Source: an uncultured Eubacteriales bacterium (GTDB lineage Bacteria; Bacillota; Clostridia; Oscillospirales; Acutalibacteraceae). From it: a stretch of DNA of 64,000 nt. Positions 58,751-64,000 of the stretch are shown here, piece after piece (the first letter of the stretch is position 1; each line of letters begins with the position of its first letter). Made by a program: the position numbers and the translations under genes. The notes beneath the pieces were generated by a model. The model had not been told where the DNA came from and did not search any database. It saw only the letters and a program-made list of their open reading frames with translations. The stretch lies in the NCBI GenBank assembly GCA_902491475.1, contig CABUHY010000009.1:15733-79732 (forward strand). The letters run 5' to 3'.

Positions 58751-61152
58751 TATTTTTGTCCTCCTTTGCGGCTCTGTTTCTTGGCAAGATGCTCCTGCTT
58801 TCTGCGTTCCATGTCAGCCTTTTGTTCGGCTTCCATTCTTGCATGCTCCGCCTTTTGGGCTTCAAGTGCCGCTTCACAGCGTTCCTTTGCCTCAACATAC
58901 TTTTCACGCAGCTCGTCAAGATGCTCAAAGCTCTCTTTTTCGGTAAGCATACGCTTTGCGTCAAGCAAAATTTTAGCCGAACGGATATATCTCGACTTCT
59001 CGTTGACAAGAGCCTTGATAACCTTTTTCTTGTGAGCACGGTTTGAAATTGTGTCCTCGGGCAAATCCTCTGCCCTTTCCATAGCGTCCTCGTCGGGGAC
59101 AATCAAGCCGTTGGGATAGTATTTAAGGATTGCCTTTTTACAGCCTTTCATCTGCCGTGCATACGCCATTGCGTCGCTTCTGATAACCTTTTCCTCGGCT
59201 GTCGTTTTGGGCATTGCCTTTGCCGCTTTCATCATAGCCTCGGGGTCGGCCTCATAAATACCCTTTTCCCCTCTGTTATAAAGAGCGAGATGGCGCTTGT
59301 ACTGCTCTTGAATTCTGCGTGTGCTGTATTTGTTCATTTCATCTACAACGAAGTCGCAGACCGAAATATCCTCGTTGAGCTTTTTGTATTCACGGTTATC
59401 GAGACGGGCTTTTTTCAAAGCAGCCTTTCTTGCAGCCTTCTCCTCGGGTGTGTTTTTCGGAAGAGCCTTTGCGGCAGCCTTTGTGCTGCGGATATGCTCC
59501 TTTTTATCCTTTTCAAAATCACGGTAAGCCTTTTTAAGGCGCTTGATTTCAGCCTGTCTGAACGCCTTTTCGGCTTCTGTATTCTTGGGAAGCTTGCGGG
59601 CGTTCTTTATGTCGTCCTTAATGGTCATATTTGCTCTGTCAACATAGAGCTTGTTTGCCTCGTCGATAATTTCGATAGCCTCGACAAGGGTCTCGTCTTT
59701 AAGCTCGCCGTTGCCGTAGTCCTCAAACATGGCACGGATTTTAAGAACCTTTACGATACCTCTCTGCTTGGTCTCCGTCAAATCGTAGAAGAAATACGGA
59801 ACCATATTGAGGAACGCACCGATAACGGAAGCTATGATAAGAGCCTCGAACATATCTTCACGGAAAGAAGCAACCTCAATTACATTGTAGTTGTTCTGAA
59901 GTCCGAGATTTTCATAAATTGCGGGAAGCACCATACCGGTAAACATACCGATAAAGCTGCCGATAAGTCCGACCGTACCGAACATACCGTCGATACGCTC
60001 GCCGGTGTACCACTGCTGATAGTCACGCATATCGGCGTTTATTCCGGGGTTGTAAACAATGCTGAACGAGTTTACAAAACCGTTGAGATAGTAAAGTATA
60101 ATCAACGCAATAAGGTTGTTGTAAAGCGGATAGAGCAAACCGATAAAGAATATGTTTGCAAAGTTACACCAGATTAAAAGATTTCTCTTTCCGATAACAC
60201 GGATTGCCACGGGGCAGAGAAGCATAGCCCACAGTGCCGCATTACCGATAAGCGTTGTCGCAACGCCGTAAAGAGCCATTTTTTCGGGATGACCGTAAAT
60301 GAAAGTCCAACCGATGATAACGCCGACCGCACTTTCAAGGAAGCCGAGCCAGCCTGCCATTGAGGTAATCCAGAAATACTTGTTCTTTGCAACCGAGCGC
60401 AAGGCGTCCATAAACTTAAACTGATTGACATGGGTTTTTGCAACAACCAATCTCTCTTTTGTTCCGAACACCGCGACATATGTAAGAAGAAGACCCACAA
60501 GGGCGATTATCGGGAAAATTATACGGTAGGTCTTGATGTTGTTAAGACCGCCCGTAAAGGTCGAGAGCATAGGTCCGAAAAGGCCCGTAAGTGTGGGCGC
60601 CATGGAATAGAGTATGGACGATACGGCAATGACATCCGTTCTCTCATAAGAGTTCGGCGACATTACATTTGCAAGGTCCGTATATGAGTTCTGATAGAAG
60701 GGATAGCACAACTGAATTAAGTTGTAGAAGATAAATACCGACAGACCCTTTTGCGTATAGGACATAGTCTCATACGGCATCCATACGAATGCAACGGAAA
60801 GGATGAGCGTGGGGATTCCCATTATGGCAAGCCACGGGCGGAATTTGCCCATTTTCATTCTTGAATTGTCGATAAGATACGAACGCAAAATCGTGATGCC
60901 GAAGCCCAGAATTGTGGACGCAATAGACATATATTGCAGATGCATCGGCTGAATACCGATTGTATTACCGACAAGGAAGCTTGTTGCGGAAAGAGCTATC
61001 GTACCTACGAAATAAATCATAAACTGTACGCCCATACCGCCGACGCCGTAGCTTATCGCTTCCTTATAGTTTATATATTTTCCCAACGGCGGTGTTTTCC
61101 AATAAAGCCGCACCTTGGAAACTGTGTCTTTTACCTGTTGTGAAATTTTCAT
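58750..61152 (-). CDS. GPH/MelB-type MFS transporter with long repeat-bearing C-terminal tail
   Basis: 800 residues. The first 475 hold about twelve transmembrane helices of the glycoside-pentoside-hexuronide:cation symporter family (NSRMKMGKFRPWLAIMG near residue 95). The remaining 325 residues are soluble, highly charged and helical, with four copies of a motif like ALPKNTPEEKAARKAALKKA (near residues 523, 565, 648 and 698) and a final coiled coil. This tail is not the IIA domain found in LacS-type proteins. GGGAGG precedes the ATG. The leader contains a 14-codon ORF and terminator. Substrate unknown: sugar uptake by family, drug export suggested only by the leader. Confidence 0.85.
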   Translation of the reverse strand: MKISQQVKDTVSKVRLYWKTPPLGKYINYKEAISYGVGGMGVQFMIYFVGTIALSATSFLVGNTIGIQPMHLQYMSIASTILGFGITILRSYLIDNSRMKMGKFRPWLAIMGIPTLILSVAFVWMPYETMSYTQKGLSVFIFYNLIQLCYPFYQNSYTDLANVMSPNSYERTDVIAVSSILYSMAPTLTGLFGPMLSTFTGGLNNIKTYRIIFPIIALVGLLLTYVAVFGTKERLVVAKTHVNQFKFMDALRSVAKNKYFWITSMAGWLGFLESAVGVIIGWTFIYGHPEKMALYGVATTLIGNAALWAMLLCPVAIRVIGKRNLLIWCNFANIFFIGLLYPLYNNLIALIILYYLNGFVNSFSIVYNPGINADMRDYQQWYTGERIDGMFGTVGLIGSFIGMFTGMVLPAIYENLGLQNNYNVIEVASFREDMFEALIIASVIGAFLNMVPYFFYDLTETKQRGIVKVLKIRAMFEDYGNGELKDETLVEAIEIIDEANKLYVDRANMTIKDDIKNARKLPKNTEAEKAFRQAEIKRLKKAYRDFEKDKKEHIRSTKAAAKALPKNTPEEKAARKAALKKARLDNREYKKLNEDISVCDFVVDEMNKYSTRRIQEQYKRHLALYNRGEKGIYEADPEAMMKAAKAMPKTTAEEKVIRSDAMAYARQMKGCKKAILKYYPNGLIVPDEDAMERAEDLPEDTISNRAHKKKVIKALVNEKSRYIRSAKILLDAKRMLTEKESFEHLDELREKYVEAKERCEAALEAQKAEHARMEAEQKADMERRKQEHLAKKQSRKGGQK

Positions 61153-61188
61153 AACACGCCTCCCAAAAATTTATGCATAAAGAACAAT

Positions 61189-61225
61189 AAAAAAGTATTC
61201 GAACTGCCCGAAAAGAGCAATCGAA
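61189..61225 (-). terminator. Attenuator terminator in the transporter leader
   Basis: On the minus strand TTCGATTGCTC pairs with GGGCAGTTCGAA (one bulge), followed by TACTTTTTTATT. It begins 5 bases after the stop of the 14-codon leader ORF. Confidence 0.75.
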
Positions 61226-61230
61226 TTACC

Positions 61231-61275
61231 CTAAAAACACATAATTCGGTTCGTTGAACGCAACCGTAAGCGCAT
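61231..61275 (-). CDS. 14-residue leader peptide ORF (MRLRLRSTNRIMCF)
   Basis: ATG at 61275, TAG at 61231-61233, preceded by GGGGGAG close to the start. The peptide MRLRLRSTNRIMCF starts with MRLR, the core of the ErmD and MefA leader peptides at which macrolide-bound ribosomes stall. The ORF overlaps segments that can form mutually exclusive hairpins (61294-61301 with 61244-61251; 61242-61248 with 61222-61228; then the terminator). Translation is inferred, not shown. Confidence 0.6.
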   Translation of the reverse strand: MRLRLRSTNRIMCF

Positions 61276-61351
61276 TATCTCCCCCAATCAAAAAACCGAA
61301 TGTCCGCATAATCTAAGCAATCGGACCAACGGTAACGCCTATATGTATAAT

Positions 61352-61380
61352 ACTATAACATATAAACAATTTCCTTTCAA
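61352..61380 (-). promoter_or_regulatory. Sigma-A promoter of the transporter leader
   Basis: Minus-strand -35 TTGAAA (61375-61380), 17-bp spacer, -10 TATAGT (61352-61357), giving a leader of about 190 nt. In the 61153-61532 gap, 61381-61483 shows nothing recognised. Confidence 0.7.
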
Positions 61381-61483
61381 CCGCAGGAATTTATTTTGTG
61401 TAAAACTGTCAAACCGCACACTCTCTTTTTGGTTAAAAAGACAATACTTTTTTCGGAAACATTTCCCAAATACGGGTAATACG

Positions 61484-61521
61484 AAAAAAGCCCTTTGAGA
61501 GCCGAAAAACTCCCAAAGGGC
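61484..61521 (-). terminator. Intrinsic terminator after the RibD-like gene
   Basis: On the minus strand GCCCTTTGGGAG pairs with CTCTCAAAGGGC (one G-T pair), 8-base loop, then six Ts. Confidence 0.92.
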
Positions 61522-61532
61522 AAGCCGATTTT

Positions 61533-62207
61533 TTATTTTGTTTTGTATCTTAACCATACCGCACCGCTGTCAAATTTTTCAACATCGGTAAGACGAAGCG
61601 CAGTCAGCGGATAAGACATATCCCTGCCGTCAAACACGGACGGCATATCTGCTCTGCCGTCAATTCCCGCACCTATCAAAAGGCTTATTTCATCAAGAAG
61701 TCCGTTGTTTAAGAACGCAGTATTGATGGCAGGTCCGCCCACAACGCCCATTCTCTCAACGCCGAAGCTTTCGTAAAGAATTTCACACGCACGGGGAAGG
61801 TCGATTTTGTCTTTTCCGCAGGCAATCCACGAAATACCGTTTTCGTCAAGATACCGAAGATACTCGCAGGTAACATTTTCGGAGGTTATGATAAGATACG
61901 GCTTTTCATCGTCTGAATTGTGCCAAAGAAGCTTTCCGTTGGTATCGGTAACTATCTCATAGCCGTCCGCATCCGAATTTTTCTTAAAGCCCTCTTTGCC
62001 GAATTTTGTCGGGTCGGTTGCTTCAAAGAACCCCTTGTCTGCCATTTCAAGCTCTGCGGTTACACGGCCGCTTAATGTTGACGGAACATTCAATTCGTCA
62101 AGGGTTTTGTAGTAGTCGGAAACGCCGGGAAGCTGTTCGGTCATAGCGCAATCAATCCTGCCGTCGGCAGAGGTCATCATATGACATATGATATACGGTT
62201 TTTTCAT
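61533..62207 (-). CDS. RibD C-terminal (dihydrofolate reductase-like) family reductase
   Basis: 224 residues. The N-terminus PYIICHMMTSADGRIDCAM and the segment GVVGGPAINTAFLNNGLLDE (seen here as VVGGPAINTAFL near residue 157) match stand-alone RibD_C proteins, which bind NADPH and reduce pyrimidine-like or other substrates. No deaminase domain is present, so it is unlikely to be the riboflavin enzyme itself. The ATG at 62207 has GGAGG and overlaps the aldo/keto reductase stop region, suggesting cotranscription. Confidence 0.85.
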   Translation of the reverse strand: MKKPYIICHMMTSADGRIDCAMTEQLPGVSDYYKTLDELNVPSTLSGRVTAELEMADKGFFEATDPTKFGKEGFKKNSDADGYEIVTDTNGKLLWHNSDDEKPYLIITSENVTCEYLRYLDENGISWIACGKDKIDLPRACEILYESFGVERMGVVGGPAINTAFLNNGLLDEISLLIGAGIDGRADMPSVFDGRDMSYPLTALRLTDVEKFDSGAVWLRYKTK

Positions 62208-62208
62208 A

Positions 62209-63072
62209 TTACATCTTACCTCCGTAAACGGGGAAAATTCCGCTCTTGCCGTAGCTTTCAATCTTCTTGAAATTTTCAAGCGCTTTCATATCCTCGGCGC
62301 TTATTTCAAAATCGACCCGAGCGTTGGTTTTCATATGCTCGGGGTCGGCAGTCTTGGGCAGCGAAACCGTGCCGAGCTGCAAGGTGTAACGGATACAAAG
62401 CTGCGGAACGGACACACTGTATTTCTCCGCTATCGCCTTGATTTCGGGCTCGTGCAATATCTCGCCGTGCGCTATCGGCGAATAAGCCTCAACAACAATT
62501 CCGTTAGCTTTGCAATAATTTACAAGCTCGGACGGTGTGTTGCTGATATGGAGAAGTATCTGGTTTACCATAGGCTTAATTTTTGCGGTTTTGACAAGGC
62601 TTTCAATGTCGCCGATTTGAAAATTCGAAACGCCGATTGCCTTGAGCTTACCCTCGTTGTATGCGTCCTCAAGCGCTCTCCAAGCCTCTCTGTTGCCCTC
62701 GACATATCGGTTTTCGCTTTGATTTACCTCTGCCCACGGTTGAGGCGAATGGATAATCATCATATCAAGATAATCAAGACCCGTTTTCAAGAGTGTTTCG
62801 TCAATGCTCTGTTTTGCACTGTCATAGGTTTTGTGCTCTGCCGCAACCTTTGAAACGACAAACAGCTTGTCTCTTTTAAGTCCGCAGGTACGAATACCAT
62901 CGCCGACTCCCCTTTCATTGCCGTAAGCCTGTGCGGTGTCAAAATGGCGGTAGCCGATTTCCGCCGCAGCTTTAACAGCGTCAGCCGCATCGGCGTCGTC
63001 TATAAACCATGTGCCGAGACCGAGCTGCGGAATCTGCACGCCATTATTTAATTTCAATGTTTTTGTGTACAT
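62209..63072 (-). CDS. Aldo/keto reductase
   Basis: 287 residues. NADPH-dependent carbonyl reductase barrel with the catalytic tetrad visible: Asp and Tyr in DTAQAYGNE near residue 45-53, Lys in VVSKVAAEH near 73-81, His in MMIIHSPQPW near 106-115. The motif order and length match the AKR5-like bacterial group (2,5-diketo-gluconate reductase-like). CGGAGG precedes the ATG. Forms a two-gene unit with the RibD-like reductase. Confidence 0.93.
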   Translation of the reverse strand: MYTKTLKLNNGVQIPQLGLGTWFIDDADAADAVKAAAEIGYRHFDTAQAYGNERGVGDGIRTCGLKRDKLFVVSKVAAEHKTYDSAKQSIDETLLKTGLDYLDMMIIHSPQPWAEVNQSENRYVEGNREAWRALEDAYNEGKLKAIGVSNFQIGDIESLVKTAKIKPMVNQILLHISNTPSELVNYCKANGIVVEAYSPIAHGEILHEPEIKAIAEKYSVSVPQLCIRYTLQLGTVSLPKTADPEHMKTNARVDFEISAEDMKALENFKKIESYGKSGIFPVYGGKM

Positions 63073-64000
63073 AATAAAGCCTCCGTTTCATTAGATACCT
63101 ATATTGTATATCCTAAACTTAACTTTAGTTCAAGGCTTTTTTGAAAAAATTTTTTCGGTGCGAAGCAATCCGATGGTTGATGATATTGCGAGGGCGGCTT
63201 GCTGTAGACGCTTATGAATATTAAATTACCGTAGGGACAGGGCTCGCCCCTGTCTGTTAATAAATATGAAATTCTCGAAAAGTCCGCTCCACCTTCAAGG
63301 GAGCGGAACTTCTCGGATAATTACATAATCATCTAGAGCGTAGGGCGGGGGCAGCGCCCTTGCGGGCGAGTGAAAAATGAATAATGAAGAATGAAAAATT
63401 GTGGGTGCTTCGCACGGATTATAAATTATATCCCACAGCGTAGGGCGGGGGCTTGCTCCCGCCGAAAAAATTTGCATATTTACAATAGCTTTCGGCTTAT
63501 AACAAATTGAAAATTTAACACAAACATAGGCTCCCTCTGACGGGCAACATATGCGACCGCCGCCTGTGGCGGATAAAGGGAGCATATGTCGGCGCAGCGG
63601 TCGATTTTGTGCGGCGCTCCAAGCCGCATAAACAAAATCGGGCACCGCAAGAGGGCAAGGCTGTCATTTTTGAAAAATGACTGGGGGAGAGATAACGATA
63701 ATTTGATGTTTATTGCTTTCTCTCCTTCCGACACGCCTGTGGCGTGCCACCTTCCTCGTCAGAGGAAGGCTTGGTTCTGCGCGCAATTCAGTTTGCACAC
63801 CCGTAGGGACAGCCCTTGCGGCTGTCCGTTAAATTTCTGATGACATTAAAAGCGGGCGAACAAAGTTCGCCCCTGCGGTATGATATGATTTTTACAGTCA
63901 ATTTGTAATAAATAAAAACTCCCTCAGTCAAACGCAAAGCGTTTGGGGACTTGGTCAAAAAGTTGACAAGAAGAAAGGGGGAATATAAAATAGAAACGGA
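63073..64000. repeat. Non-coding tract of palindromic intergenic repeats
   Basis: No gene is supported in these 0.9 kb. Two copies of a unit starting CCGTAGGGACAG with a self-complementary core and ending GTTAA lie at 63229-63260 and 63801-63832. Two copies of a unit starting GCGTAGGGCGGGGGC lie at 63338-63368 and 63438-63464. A hairpin GGGCGAAC/GTTCGCCC is at 63854-63872. Blocks beginning CTCCCTC and containing GTCAGAGGAAGG (63530-63780 and from 63920) resemble dispersed palindromes seen in gut Clostridia. The short open frames here follow repeat sequence and carry no domain. Confidence 0.7.

Noticed and set aside
59290..60177. 295-codon plus-strand frame opposite the GPH transporter
   Set aside because: Antisense to a clear membrane protein; its hydrophobic and cysteine-rich segments are the complement of charged and Ala-rich coding sequence.
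63295..63840. Short open frames in the terminal repeat tract
   Set aside because: They translate palindromic repeat units, have no plausible ribosome sites and no domain features.
1..64000. tRNA, rRNA, CRISPR array, prophage or insertion sequence
   Set aside because: None was seen on reading the gaps between genes; a tRNA scan was not possible here, so this is a reading by eye only.

Overview
The window looks like chromosome from a spore-forming Firmicute of class Clostridia, most likely a gut Oscillospirales/Ruminococcaceae-type organism. The pointers are a SpoIIR homologue, Gram-positive lipoproteins with lipoboxes, a sortase-type wall anchor, an HPr with both His15 and Ser46, strong GGAGG-type ribosome binding sites, sigma-A promoters, U-tract terminators, many glycan-degrading enzymes, and Clostridia-type small families (DUF5685, DUF4830, DUF1003). 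This is inferred from gene content; no rRNA or tRNA gene was seen. There is no prophage, transposase or CRISPR array.

Layout: 1-2.7 kb is the 3' part of a YfhO-type membrane glycosyltransferase, convergent with uvrBA (2.7-7.5 kb). A long minus-strand run follows: nadE, a RadC-type protein, a three-gene module of unknown function (DUF5685 protein, J-protein without HPD, membrane protein), and metF. At 12.2-14.4 kb a cobalamin riboswitch controls a wall-anchored alpha/alpha-barrel protein and a DUF4430 lipoprotein, which together resemble the two domains of animal transcobalamin/intrinsic factor. A PHP protein is followed by degV, a Na/Pi transporter, GH20 hexosaminidase, spoIIR, an RsuA-type pseudouridine synthase, DUF4830, a coiled-coil protein, coaD, rsmD, a HAD phosphatase, uvrC and ptsH (15-26 kb).

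From 26 to 35 kb there are a polysaccharide deacetylase, mgtE behind an M-box riboswitch plus a 29-codon leader ORF, an alpha/beta hydrolase, and a phosphate block (second Na/Pi transporter, PhoR-like kinase, PhoB-like regulator) with PhoP-box-like repeats at two promoters. From 35 to 50 kb: a NUDIX hydrolase, a Cof phosphatase, DUF1003, a BMP-type nucleoside ABC transporter downstream of xpt, a sugar block (phosphosugar mutase, NifU-like protein, GH38 alpha-mannosidase and divergent GH36 alpha-galactosidase) and an AlkD-like protein. From 50 to 58.8 kb: pnuC behind a terminator-bearing leader, an AraC/GyrI regulator, a secreted EEP phosphatase-fold protein, an Amt-PII fusion, three GNAT acetyltransferases, DUF554, a LOG protein and an LRR lipoprotein.

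At 58.7-61.4 kb an 800-residue GPH/MFS transporter has a repeat-bearing charged tail. Its leader holds a 14-codon ORF beginning MRLR and a three-state attenuator, the layout known from macrolide-inducible genes. The window ends with a RibD-like reductase, an aldo/keto reductase and about 0.9 kb of non-coding palindromic repeats.

The strongest theme is RNA-level control: a B12 riboswitch, an M-box riboswitch, a likely ribosome-stalling attenuator, and structured leaders before pnuC, amt and degV. All motif readings were made by eye, without database searches.
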